DNA from: Anaerolineales bacterium | GTDB lineage: Bacteria > Chloroflexota > Anaerolineae > Anaerolineales > UBA11858 | NCBI GenBank assembly: GCA_021108255.1 | Contig: JAIORG010000051.1 | Coordinates: 1 to 39,941, forward strand | DNA length: 39,941 nucleotides | Reading direction: 5' to 3' | Shown here: in pieces, positions 24,035-32,244 of the stretch | Layout of the letters: the number at the start of each line of letters is the position of its first letter | Numbering within the stretch: position 1 is the stretch's first letter | Notes under the pieces: model-generated | Told to the model about the DNA's origin: nothing | Database searches by the model: none | The model's input: the letters and a program-made list of their open reading frames with translations, nothing else | Program-made: the position numbers and the translations under genes

Positions 24035-25036
24035 ATGATAAATATAAATGAACCAAAAATTGAGTTTGCCTTAAATGCTGTGCGGCAAGCTGCTTCCCTG
24101 GCAGGTGATATCCAGCAGGAAATGGTTTCCGTAGCATTAACAAAAGATGACCGATCTCCTGTGACTGTGGCTGATTTTGCGGCGCAGGCAGTCGTCAGTT
24201 CTTTACTGGAAAAGAGATTTCCTGACGCTATACTGGTAGGAGAAGAGCAGGCAGATGTGCTGCGGTCGCCGGAGGGGAGAGAAACCCTGGACAAGGTGGC
24301 AGATTTTGCAAGTCGGGCAATCCCCGGGGTTACTCCAAAGCTTGTCTGTGAATATATTGATCGAGGAGCTGCTGCCCCGGGAGAGAACTACTGGACATTG
24401 GACCCCATCGATGGCACTAAGGGGTTTTTGCGGGGAGCCCAATATGCCTGCGCTTTGGCTTATGTAGAAGAGGGGAAAGTTCAGATAGGTGTACTTGGCT
24501 GTCCAAATATGAACCCTAATCTCCGGGAAGATGTCGGAGGCAGCGGTTTATTAGTGGTTGCTAAGAGAGAGAGTGGAAGCTGGATGACTGAGCTGCGGGA
24601 AAGCCAAGCAGAGGGTCAATATTCGCCGCTGACTGTGTCGACCCGATTGGAGCCGGAGCAAGCCCGCTTGATGCGTTCGTTTGAGTCCGGCCATACCAAT
24701 GTTTCCCAGGTTGACCATTTTCAGGAAGAACTGGGTGGCAAAGCGGATCCCGTGCGGATGGACAGCCAGGTGAAATATGCCCTGCTGGCTGCAGGATGGG
24801 GAGAGATATACCTGCGTTTATTGTCCCCTGACAGGATGGATTACCGAGAAAAAATTTGGGATCAGGCGGCCGGATCGGTGATTGTTGAAGAGGCCGGTGG
24901 AAGGGTAACAGACCTGGATGGAAACCCGCTGGATTTCTCACAGGGCAGGACGTTGAAAAAAAACAGGGGTATATGTGCAACTAACGGTATTCTGCATGAA
25001 GCAGCGTTGACAGCGCTGGGGAAAATTAACGCCTGA
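24035..25036 (+). CDS. 3'(2'),5'-bisphosphate nucleotidase, HAL2/CysQ type
   Basis: A 333-residue inositol-monophosphatase-fold phosphatase. Metal-binding motifs are GEEQ (about 69-72), DPIDGTKGF (about 128-136) and WDQAAGSVIVEEAGG (about 277-291). The family dephosphorylates PAP and PAPS from sulfur assimilation, preventing PAP build-up. Length fits the HAL2 group rather than short bacterial CysQ. The glycosyltransferase gene starts four bases after its stop. Confidence 0.88.
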   Translation: MININEPKIEFALNAVRQAASLAGDIQQEMVSVALTKDDRSPVTVADFAAQAVVSSLLEKRFPDAILVGEEQADVLRSPEGRETLDKVADFASRAIPGVTPKLVCEYIDRGAAAPGENYWTLDPIDGTKGFLRGAQYACALAYVEEGKVQIGVLGCPNMNPNLREDVGGSGLLVVAKRESGSWMTELRESQAEGQYSPLTVSTRLEPEQARLMRSFESGHTNVSQVDHFQEELGGKADPVRMDSQVKYALLAAGWGEIYLRLLSPDRMDYREKIWDQAAGSVIVEEAGGRVTDLDGNPLDFSQGRTLKKNRGICATNGILHEAALTALGKINA

Positions 25037-25040
25037 TAAT

Positions 25041-26573
25041 ATGACATCTATTGACCGGATTGCAGTTTTATTAAGCCTGGTGGTTGTTATTGGCGCAGCC
25101 CTTGTTGCCGGTCTGGTCTTTGAAAACATGGCTCACCTGGAAGATGAATTTGCTTATATCTGGCAGGGACAGGTGATTGCCGGTGGAGATCTGACTCTGC
25201 CTTCTCCGGAATTCCCGAGCAGTTTTTTAGTTCCTTTTGTTATTGATTACCAGGGGGCACGGTTTGCCAAATACCCGCTGGGATGGCCTGTGGTCCTGTC
25301 GCTGGGCATTAAGGTGGGGCTTCGGGATTGGGTGAATCCGATCCTGGCAGGCATCGCGGCATGGTTGGTTTACCGCCTGGGAAAACGCACCTTTGGAGAA
25401 ACAGTTGGTTTGCTCGCGGCAGCTCTTCTGGGAACCTCACCTTTCTTTTTGATTCAGGCAGGGACACTGCTTTCCCATGTCTGGAGTCTGGTATTGTGTA
25501 CAGGGTTTACCCTCTTCTGGATTGATGCCCTTGAAACAGAAGAAAAACAGGGGCGATGGGTTAAACCTGCGGTCGCTGGATTATGCCTGGGTGTCCTGGG
25601 GTTGACCAGGCCCCTGACGATGGTTGCCATAGCGCTTCCATTTGGTATTCATGGCATATTGTTATTAATTAAAGGCAGCAGCAGGAAACGCCGGCAGGTA
25701 ATTCTGACAGGCGGAATAACACTCTGTCTGCTTTCTCTGCACTTTGTTTGGCAGTGGGCGCTGACGGGGAGATTCCTGACAAATCCCTACACTCTGTGGT
25801 GGACATATGACAAAGTTGGTTTTGGTCCAGGATACGGAGTAATAGAGGGTGGTCACAGCTTGCTCCAGGGTTGGTGGAATACAAAACAAAGTCTGCAGAC
25901 AGGGGCAAGTGATTTGTTCGGGTGGTGGAAAATCTCCTGGATATTACTGCCGCTTGGTCTAATAAAAGCCCGTAAATCCAAGATTACATATTTGTTTTTA
26001 GGGATATTACTTTCGCTGGTCAGCCTGTACGCGGCTTACTGGATTGGATCCCGGCTGTTCGGCCCGCGATATTATTTTGAAGCCCTGCCAGGATTGGTCA
26101 TCCTTGAGGCGCTGGGAATAACCTGGTTAGCCAGTTGGTTTACTGGCTCTGCTAATCCCTGGAGGTATCAGGGGGGATGGGATCGAGTTCGACCGGTATT
26201 TATTATTTGTTGTACTTCTTTGTTAATTTTCGGAAATCTCTATTTTCATCTTCCTGAGCGGATCCTGGAATTAAAGGGTTTGTATGGCATTGAGCGCTCC
26301 GATCTGGCGATTTTCACTTCACCAGAGGCTGAAGAGCTCACCCCGGCATTGGTGATCGTTCATTCTGAGCTCTGGATGCCCTATGGAAGCCTGCTGGAAC
26401 TGGAATCCCCTACTTTAGATTCCCCGTTTATTTTTGCCTGGAGCATTGGTCCTCGAACGGATCAAGAATTGGTGGAGAAATACTCTGAAACTCGCCTGAC
26501 ATTCCATTATTATCCTGAGCAAGAACCCGGAAAGCTTCACCCCTTTCCCGTACCGGGATATTTGATAGAATAA
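25041..26573 (+). CDS. GT-C type membrane glycosyltransferase (GT39-like)
   Basis: A 510-residue polytopic protein with about ten membrane segments. The first extracytoplasmic loop contains D-E-F-A-Y (about 34-38), the acidic pair typical of GT-C enzymes that use lipid-linked sugars, and a later loop has the K-Y-P-L-G-W-P element. Its target (protein, lipid or polymer) is not shown. It starts just after the bisphosphate nucleotidase and is likely co-transcribed. Confidence 0.75.
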   Translation: MTSIDRIAVLLSLVVVIGAALVAGLVFENMAHLEDEFAYIWQGQVIAGGDLTLPSPEFPSSFLVPFVIDYQGARFAKYPLGWPVVLSLGIKVGLRDWVNPILAGIAAWLVYRLGKRTFGETVGLLAAALLGTSPFFLIQAGTLLSHVWSLVLCTGFTLFWIDALETEEKQGRWVKPAVAGLCLGVLGLTRPLTMVAIALPFGIHGILLLIKGSSRKRRQVILTGGITLCLLSLHFVWQWALTGRFLTNPYTLWWTYDKVGFGPGYGVIEGGHSLLQGWWNTKQSLQTGASDLFGWWKISWILLPLGLIKARKSKITYLFLGILLSLVSLYAAYWIGSRLFGPRYYFEALPGLVILEALGITWLASWFTGSANPWRYQGGWDRVRPVFIICCTSLLIFGNLYFHLPERILELKGLYGIERSDLAIFTSPEAEELTPALVIVHSELWMPYGSLLELESPTLDSPFIFAWSIGPRTDQELVEKYSETRLTFHYYPEQEPGKLHPFPVPGYLIE

Positions 26574-26631
26574 TAAAACCCGATTCTGATTGTATTTGCA
26601 TTGCAGAATACCGAAAACATAATCCACGAAA

Positions 26632-27408
26632 TTGAGAGACAGGCAGTGGAGCACCCACTTGATTAAGGAGCTATCCATAGCAGATTTTAAATATCCCCGA
26701 AGATTATTCATCAGGTCAGTTCTTAAGGGGCTGATCCGCCTGGCTATATGTGTATTTAGTGATTTTGAATTGATCGGGGAGGAAAATATCCCCGCCAAAG
26801 GCCCAGTGATCATCACCGGCAATCACTTCAGTTTCGCGGATTCTGTGGCTATGCTTCATATAGCTCCGCCTTCGATCGAGCTGTTTTCAGGTGCAAATCC
26901 GGCTTTTACTCCTGGATGGGCAAAATTACTGCCCCGCTTGTGGGGAGTACTGTATGTTTACAGGGGAACTGGTTCCAGGCAGGCTATCCGGGATGCTGAA
27001 TTTGTCTTAAAAAAAGAAGGTTTTTTTGGTATTTTCCCGGAAGGAGGAGCCTGGGCAGAGATGATTCGGCCCGCTCGTCCAGGCACTGCTTACCTGGCTG
27101 CCCGGACCGAGACTCAGATTTTGCCGGTCGGGTTTACCGGCTTTAATAATGTGTTACCACTTCGACTCTGGAACAAACCCAAGGTCACCATCCGGATTGG
27201 GAAACCTTACGGACCTGTAGTGATCACAGGGAGAGGAAGAGAGAGACGACAGCAGCTGGATCAGCTGGGGGAGAGGATTATGCGTGAAATCGCAGAATTG
27301 CTTCCTGATCATTTAAGGGGAAGGTATTCAAGCGACCTGGCGGTACAGGAAAGAGCCAAAGAAGTGGAGGCATATCCCTGGGAAACTGCTTCCTGGGATG
27401 AAGTTTAA
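26632..27408 (+). CDS. PlsC-like 1-acyl-glycerol-3-phosphate acyltransferase
   Basis: A 258-residue membrane-associated acyltransferase. The catalytic NH-x4-D motif occurs as NHFSFADS (about 62-69), and FPEGG (about 138-142) is the phosphate-binding motif. It probably acylates lysophosphatidic acid in phospholipid synthesis. The start is uncertain: the frame opens with TTG at 26632 with no Shine-Dalgarno, and AAGGAG further on is followed by no standard start codon in frame. Confidence 0.82.
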   Translation: MRDRQWSTHLIKELSIADFKYPRRLFIRSVLKGLIRLAICVFSDFELIGEENIPAKGPVIITGNHFSFADSVAMLHIAPPSIELFSGANPAFTPGWAKLLPRLWGVLYVYRGTGSRQAIRDAEFVLKKEGFFGIFPEGGAWAEMIRPARPGTAYLAARTETQILPVGFTGFNNVLPLRLWNKPKVTIRIGKPYGPVVITGRGRERRQQLDQLGERIMREIAELLPDHLRGRYSSDLAVQERAKEVEAYPWETASWDEV

Positions 27409-27461
27409 ACGAGGCACACAGTGTATTTAAAAGATTATCTGAGAGAGATAGAAGATTGATA

Positions 27462-27680
27462 TCAGGCTGCCAGCGGCAGGGTGCCCAACACCCGCTGAAT
27501 ATCGAGAGAGAATATGTCCAGGGCGGATAACTTGGTAAAAAAAAGGGCTGGCAGACCAAAGTAATACACAAAAGAAGATAGCGTTTTAGCGTGTTCCTCT
27601 TTAAATATCCCGGTTTTCCTGCTTAATAATCCCAACAAGACAACGACCAGAATGGTGAACAAACTCGGCAGCACTTCCAT
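27462..27680 (-). pseudogene. Truncated AEC-family (auxin efflux carrier) transporter
   Basis: A 72-residue open frame that resembles only the first two membrane helices of AEC-family permeases (usual length about 300): PSLFTILVVVLLGLLSRKTG, then K-T-L-S-S-F-V-Y-Y-F-G-L-P-A-L-F-F. It stops abruptly and the next 50 bases, up to the plsC-like stop, do not continue the family in any frame I read. Probably a decayed remnant of a lost transporter gene. Confidence 0.65.
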
Positions 27681-27827
27681 GAAAAACCTCGGTATTTCTT
27701 AATAGATCCTCTCTCAGGAATTCAGTACCTTGAGGATATATACCTGCGTTGATGATATCCAGTCATTGTCTGTGATAGCTCTAATGATATTCTAAGAAAT
27801 ACAAAGAGAGTCCAGTCTTGTTTCATG

Positions 27828-27833
27828 TATAAT
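27828..27833 (+). promoter_or_regulatory. -10 element directly upstream of a start codon (leaderless gene)
   Basis: TATAAT lies exactly six bases before the ATG at 27840, so transcription would begin at or near the start codon. No good -35 is seen. Confidence 0.55.
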
Positions 27834-27839
27834 GCACTC

Positions 27840-28271
27840 ATGTCCACATTCCGCTTTTTTCACCCAATTGCTGTCCGCTACGGCGACCTCGACCCCCAGG
27901 GCCATGTTAACAACGCCGGCTTTCTGACCTATATAGAGCATGCTCGGGTATCCTACATCCGCCGGCTCGGATTGTGGGACGGAAAGGCTTTTCTGGAAAT
28001 AGGATTCATTCTGGCCCGGGTGGAGCTTGATTATCAAGCGCCGATTCTGATGACCGATGAGGTTGAGGTTGGATTGCGTATCTCCAGGTTGGGTACAAAA
28101 AGCCTGGATATGGAGTACCTGATCAGAGAACCAGTCACCGGGAAGGTTTTTGCCGAAGGGAAAACTGTCCAGGTAGCTTATGATTACCAGAGTGGTAAAA
28201 CCATTCCCTTGCCGGTATCTTGGCGGGAAGTGATTCGGGACTTTGAAGGTGACGATCTAGAAGACCAATAA
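27840..28271 (+). CDS. 4HBT-family acyl-CoA thioesterase
   Basis: A 143-residue hotdog-fold protein. The D-x-D-P-Q-G-H-V-N-N segment (about 17-26) is the family's catalytic region with the Asp of the YbgC/4HBT type, and the LARVELDYQAPI strand follows. It probably hydrolyses acyl-CoA or a related thioester. The ATG at 27840 was preferred over 27825 because TATAAT sits six bases before it and no Shine-Dalgarno precedes either. The M42 gene starts eight bases after the stop. Confidence 0.85.
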   Translation: MSTFRFFHPIAVRYGDLDPQGHVNNAGFLTYIEHARVSYIRRLGLWDGKAFLEIGFILARVELDYQAPILMTDEVEVGLRISRLGTKSLDMEYLIREPVTGKVFAEGKTVQVAYDYQSGKTIPLPVSWREVIRDFEGDDLEDQ

Positions 28272-28279
28272 GGCGATAA

Positions 28280-29329
28280 ATGAAAAAATTACCAGACTTT
28301 AATCAAACTTATCTAACCGAGATCATGCTGGAGTTATTAAATATCCCCAGTCCAACTGGATATACGGACCAGGTTATTGGTTATCTTGAGGAGCGGCTGG
28401 CGGCTTATCCGGATTTAGTCCTGCAAAGGACAGCCAAGGGAGGGCTGGTCGCTAGTTGGGCAGGGAAGGAAAAAACTGACCTGCGAGGTTTAACAGCTCA
28501 TGTGGATACGCTGGGAGCAATGGTGAAGGAAATTAAACCGAACGGCCGTCTCAAGCTGACCCAACTGGGCGGCTATTCCTGGAACACAATTGAAGGAGAA
28601 GGCTGCACAGTATTCTCCAGCGGCGGCGAACCGGTTCGGGGGACGGTGCTGCTGAATAAAGCCTCGGGACACGTTTTCAGTAAAGAGGTCAGCACAACAG
28701 AACGCTCAGCAGCGACCATGGAAGTGCGGCTGGATTACCGAACCTCCTCGGTAGAGGAGACTCAGGAAGCTGGCATCCAAGTGGGAGATTTTGTTGCCTT
28801 TGACCCGCGCGTTGAAACTACCCGGGGATTTATCCGCTCCCGCCACCTGGATGACAAAGCGGCAGTTGCCTGCCTGGTGGCAGCAATCCAGGCCCTTCTA
28901 AATGCCGGGCAAAAACCTGCCCAGGATGCAGTTTTTCTTTTCAGTAACTACGAGGAAGTTGGTCATGGGGCAGCCTCGGGTTTCCCGGAAGGATTAAAGG
29001 AATTGGTTGCGGTCGATATGGCTGCGATTGGAGAAGGACAGACTTCAGATGAATTCCATGCTACTTTGTGCGTAAAGGACTCCGGCGGACCCTATCACCA
29101 TGGACTAAGTCAGCGACTCCGATCCCTGGCTGATGAGTATAAAATCCCTTACAAAGTGGATATTTATCCCTACTACGGTTCTGACGGCGAAGCCTATTGG
29201 CGGGCAGGAGGAGATGTTGCTGTTGCCCTGATCGGTCCGGGGGTGGATGCCTCCCATAGTTATGAAAGGACCCACCAGGATGCATTAAATGCCACTACCC
29301 AGTGGATCATTGCTTATCTTCTGAGTTAA
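28280..29329 (+). CDS. M42-family metallo-aminopeptidase
   Basis: A 349-residue enzyme, usual length for the glutamyl aminopeptidase/FrvX group. Metal ligands are recognisable: H74 in TAHVD, D191 in HLDDKAA, E225-E226 (catalytic Glu and ligand) in YEEVGHG, D246 in VAVDMA and H326 near the end. These cytosolic dodecameric peptidases degrade peptides from the proteasome or other proteases. AAGG precedes the start. The Pcm gene follows 24 bases after the stop. Confidence 0.9.
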   Translation: MKKLPDFNQTYLTEIMLELLNIPSPTGYTDQVIGYLEERLAAYPDLVLQRTAKGGLVASWAGKEKTDLRGLTAHVDTLGAMVKEIKPNGRLKLTQLGGYSWNTIEGEGCTVFSSGGEPVRGTVLLNKASGHVFSKEVSTTERSAATMEVRLDYRTSSVEETQEAGIQVGDFVAFDPRVETTRGFIRSRHLDDKAAVACLVAAIQALLNAGQKPAQDAVFLFSNYEEVGHGAASGFPEGLKELVAVDMAAIGEGQTSDEFHATLCVKDSGGPYHHGLSQRLRSLADEYKIPYKVDIYPYYGSDGEAYWRAGGDVAVALIGPGVDASHSYERTHQDALNATTQWIIAYLLS

Positions 29330-29353
29330 TCGAACCTCGTTGAGGGTATTCTT

Positions 29354-30007
29354 TTGGGAAAAATTGATTTTCAGATAGCCAGAAAACGTATGGTTGAGGG
29401 ACAAATAGCTCGCCGGGGGATTACCTCGCCGCGCATCCTGGAGGCATTTTTAGATACCCCTCGCCATTTATTTATTCCTAAAATCCAGCACCTCTTTGCT
29501 TATGAAGATGGTCCTTTGCCAATCGGAAAAGGACAGACTATTTCCCAACCTTATATAGTGGCCTATATGACTGAACGCCTGAATTTGGGAGGTGAGGAAC
29601 GGGTGCTGGAAATTGGGACCGGGTCGGGGTACCAGGCAGCCATCCTGGGAAAGTTAGCAGCGGAAGTGCATACCGTTGAACGCCATCCTTCTCTGGCCAA
29701 AAGTGCCGCCCAACTGCTGGCAGACCTGGGATATGAAAATATCCAGGTTCACCTAGGGGATGGTACCAGAGGGTTGCTGGATTTTGCTCCCTATGATGCG
29801 ATCATGGTCACCGCGGCTGCACCGGATGTCCCCGATCCCTTGCTGGATCAACTTGCTGATGGCGGACGGTTAATCATGCCGGTAGGAGGCAGAGGCGGCC
29901 AAATGCTTCATCTTTGCCAGCGCCGGGGGGAGGAAATTATCAGAGATAACCTCACACCGGTTGCATTTGTACCCCTGATAGGGGATCACGGCTGGCCTGA
30001 TCCGTAA
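29354..30007 (+). CDS. pcm: Protein-L-isoaspartate O-methyltransferase
   Basis: A 217-residue SAM-dependent enzyme that repairs isoaspartyl residues. The family start R-M-V-x-x-Q-I, TISQPYIVA (about 56-64) and the SAM motif VLEIGTGSGYQAA (about 77-89) are clear. Start is TTG at 29354 with GAGGGT seven bases before. A strong terminator follows. Confidence 0.93.
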   Translation: MGKIDFQIARKRMVEGQIARRGITSPRILEAFLDTPRHLFIPKIQHLFAYEDGPLPIGKGQTISQPYIVAYMTERLNLGGEERVLEIGTGSGYQAAILGKLAAEVHTVERHPSLAKSAAQLLADLGYENIQVHLGDGTRGLLDFAPYDAIMVTAAAPDVPDPLLDQLADGGRLIMPVGGRGGQMLHLCQRRGEEIIRDNLTPVAFVPLIGDHGWPDP

Positions 30008-30036
30008 TTAGTTTAGGCGCCATTTTGCTAGAACAA

Positions 30037-30065
30037 AAAATCCCCGGTAGTTTGCCGGGGATTTT
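30037..30065. terminator. Bidirectional terminator between pcm and rnj
   Basis: AAAATCCCCGG pairs with CCGGGGATTTT around a seven-base loop, A-run on the left and T-run on the right. Confidence 0.9.
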
Positions 30066-30085
30066 GTATCAAGCTAAGTTTTGCT

Positions 30086-31726
30086 TTAAAGAAAGTTCAT
30101 AGTAGCCAGGACAACCGGCCGTTTTTTAGTTTTGCTGTAAAGGAAGGAACGGAGGGAGTGAACTAATTCGTCATGTAAATCACCCTTGGTATTTTCGACA
30201 ACCGCAACGATTTTTTGCCGGGTCTGCTCGATGAGATCATCATCGTCATGTTTATACACAAATCCACGGGAGATAATCTCTGGTTCCTCATGCAGTTTGC
30301 CTTTCCTGTCCAGAACCAGACTGATCAACACGACCCCATCCTGGGCAAGCTGTTCTCTTTCCCGGACAACGCTGGGTCCGATTTCTCCTACGCGAGAACC
30401 GTCCACAAAGACATAATTACCCGGTATACGGTCTTTGATTTCTAATTTTCCATCTTCAAATTCGATGACCTCTCCATTTTCGATCACCAGTACATTTTCA
30501 GTTGGAAACTCGGATTCCTCAGCCAGTATAGCGTGCTGTTTTAAATGTCTTAATTCTCCATGTACAGGAATCAAGTATTTTGGATTAACGATATTCAGCA
30601 TTAGCTTCATCTCGTCCTGGTTGGCATGTCCTGAGACATGAACACCGCCAGCAAGTGGTTCATAAACAACATCTGCGCCCCGGCGGAACAGGCGATTGAT
30701 GGTTTTATATATAGCTTCTTCATTGCCGGGTATGGCATGGGAGGAAAGCACAATTGTATCGTCTTTAATCAGATCAAAACGTTTGTTAGTGCCCCGGGAA
30801 AGCCTACCCATGATCGAGAAGGGCTCTCCTTGGGAACCGGTAGCCATCAACACCACATCCTTGGGGTTCATGTTCAAGGCTGCTTCCAACCCGACTTCAA
30901 TATCTGGAGGAATTTCCAGATAACCCAACTTTTTTGCCATTTTGGAATTCTTAGTCATGCTGTAGCCGACAAAAGCAATCTTGCGTCCATAACGGTCAGC
31001 TGCATCAATAACCTGCTGCATCCTTGACACCAGGGAGGCGAAAGATGCCACGATAATCCGTCCCGGCGCGGACCGGAATACCTTATCCAGGGAATCATTA
31101 ATTACCATTTCTGAAGGTGTCCACCCCGGTTTATCCGCATTGGTGGAATCCGCCATTAACGCAAGGACGCCTCGCCCGGAGAATTCAGCCAGTTTGGCAA
31201 AATCGGTTGGCCATCCATCAACGGGGGTAGGGTCAAATTTATAATCCCCTGTGTGAACGACTAGCCCATCCGGGCAGGTTATTCCCAAACCGACGCTGTC
31301 TGGAATGGAATGGCAGACATGGAAGAATTCCACCTCAAAGGGACCAATGTTAACCATTTCTCCTGCATTCACAGTCTGGATGCTGGTTTTGTCCAGCATC
31401 CCTTTTTCGGATAAATTGAGTTCAATAAATCCTTTGGTGAGTGGAGTTGCGTAGACCGGGACATTCACTTCTTCCAGGACATACGATATTGCTCCCACAT
31501 GATCCATGTGACCGTGGGTGATGACAATACCCCTCACCAGGTCCTTGTTTTCCTTAATGTATTCGAAATCCGGGATAATGTAATCAATTCCCGGCATATC
31601 ATGGTCGGGGAACATGATGCCTGTATCAACGATGAGAATGTTCTTTCCATATTCGTAAACCATCATATTTTTGCCGACTTCCCCCAAACCACCCAGGGGA
31701 ATAATTCTTAATTTGTTTTTGCTCAT
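30086..31726 (-). CDS. rnj: Ribonuclease J
   Basis: A 546-residue metallo-beta-lactamase/beta-CASP nuclease acting in mRNA decay and rRNA maturation, with 5'-exo and endonuclease activity. Family features: the IPLGGLGEVGKN opening, VDTGIMFP, the zinc motif THGHMDHVG (H71, H73, D75, H76), and the beta-CASP and C-terminal KH-like domains. AAGGAA precedes the start. Structured sequence upstream (31751-31834) may form a leader. Confidence 0.95.
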   Translation of the reverse strand: MSKNKLRIIPLGGLGEVGKNMMVYEYGKNILIVDTGIMFPDHDMPGIDYIIPDFEYIKENKDLVRGIVITHGHMDHVGAISYVLEEVNVPVYATPLTKGFIELNLSEKGMLDKTSIQTVNAGEMVNIGPFEVEFFHVCHSIPDSVGLGITCPDGLVVHTGDYKFDPTPVDGWPTDFAKLAEFSGRGVLALMADSTNADKPGWTPSEMVINDSLDKVFRSAPGRIIVASFASLVSRMQQVIDAADRYGRKIAFVGYSMTKNSKMAKKLGYLEIPPDIEVGLEAALNMNPKDVVLMATGSQGEPFSIMGRLSRGTNKRFDLIKDDTIVLSSHAIPGNEEAIYKTINRLFRRGADVVYEPLAGGVHVSGHANQDEMKLMLNIVNPKYLIPVHGELRHLKQHAILAEESEFPTENVLVIENGEVIEFEDGKLEIKDRIPGNYVFVDGSRVGEIGPSVVREREQLAQDGVVLISLVLDRKGKLHEEPEIISRGFVYKHDDDDLIEQTRQKIVAVVENTKGDLHDELVHSLRSFLYSKTKKRPVVLATMNFL

Positions 31727-31750
31727 ATTTCAATTCCTTAATTATGTTTT

Positions 31751-31834
31751 CCTTCCAGGTCCGGTTCTTACCGAATTCCCGGAAGGACTATATTTTTGAT
31801 AATAAAATACCCGGTCGAGACTTAACCGGCCGGG
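31751..31834 (-). promoter_or_regulatory. Structured leader candidate upstream of rnj
   Basis: CCTTCC/GGAAGG encloses CGGT/ACCG (31751-31786), and CCCGG/CCGGG with inner CCGGT/ACCGG lies at 31810-31834, followed on the minus strand by a T-rich TATTTTATTAT. It is compatible with an attenuator or self-regulatory leader of RNase J; no proof. Confidence 0.35.
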
Positions 31835-32192
31835 CAGTGCTTTTGGAAACTATTATTTAGGAAAATATCTTGCGATACGACTTAAACTATATGGATCGTC
31901 TAGCATGTACAGTTTTTGCTGGTTTAACCAGCCGGGGCTTCTTTTCCAGAAACCGGGGTGATTCTAACATCTAAACCCCGTTTTGTCAAAAGCCGGCAAG
32001 GGATTCAAGGGAATAGATTGCTGCCGCAGCCAACCAGAAGAATGAGGAAATGAGGGTCAAGGGAATTAAAACCACGAGTTTATTCGTGATGGGACCCTGG
32101 TAACAGGCAATACCGGCTTGAATATAATTACTGGAGGTTGGCGGATATCTTTGTTTGACCTTGTCCTGAAATAGTACCGTTGTTAAAAAGAG

Positions 32193-32225
32193 AGACCTCC
32201 GAGGTTTTTAAAACCTCGGAGGTCT
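32193..32225 (-). terminator. Intrinsic terminator of groEL
   Basis: AGACCTCCGAGGTTTT and its complement form a 16-bp palindrome with almost no loop. On the minus strand it lies 20 bases after the groEL stop and is followed by CTCTTTTTAAC. Confidence 0.88.
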
Positions 32226-32244
32226 GATTTTTCAAAACAGGATC

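Larger units (their letters stand above)
27409..27839. other. Intergenic region with transporter remnant and leaderless promoter
   Basis: Holds a 72-residue N-terminal fragment of an AEC-type transporter (27462-27680, minus strand) and the TATAAT of the thioesterase gene. Nothing else is recognised. Confidence 0.5.
31727..32244. other. Intergenic region: possible rnj leader and groEL terminator
   Basis: Contains two GC-rich stem-loops near rnj (31751-31786, 31810-31834), a possible weak hairpin at 31954-31980, and the groEL terminator (32193-32225). No ORF or tRNA. Sequence 31840-32180 is otherwise unexplained. Confidence 0.5.
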
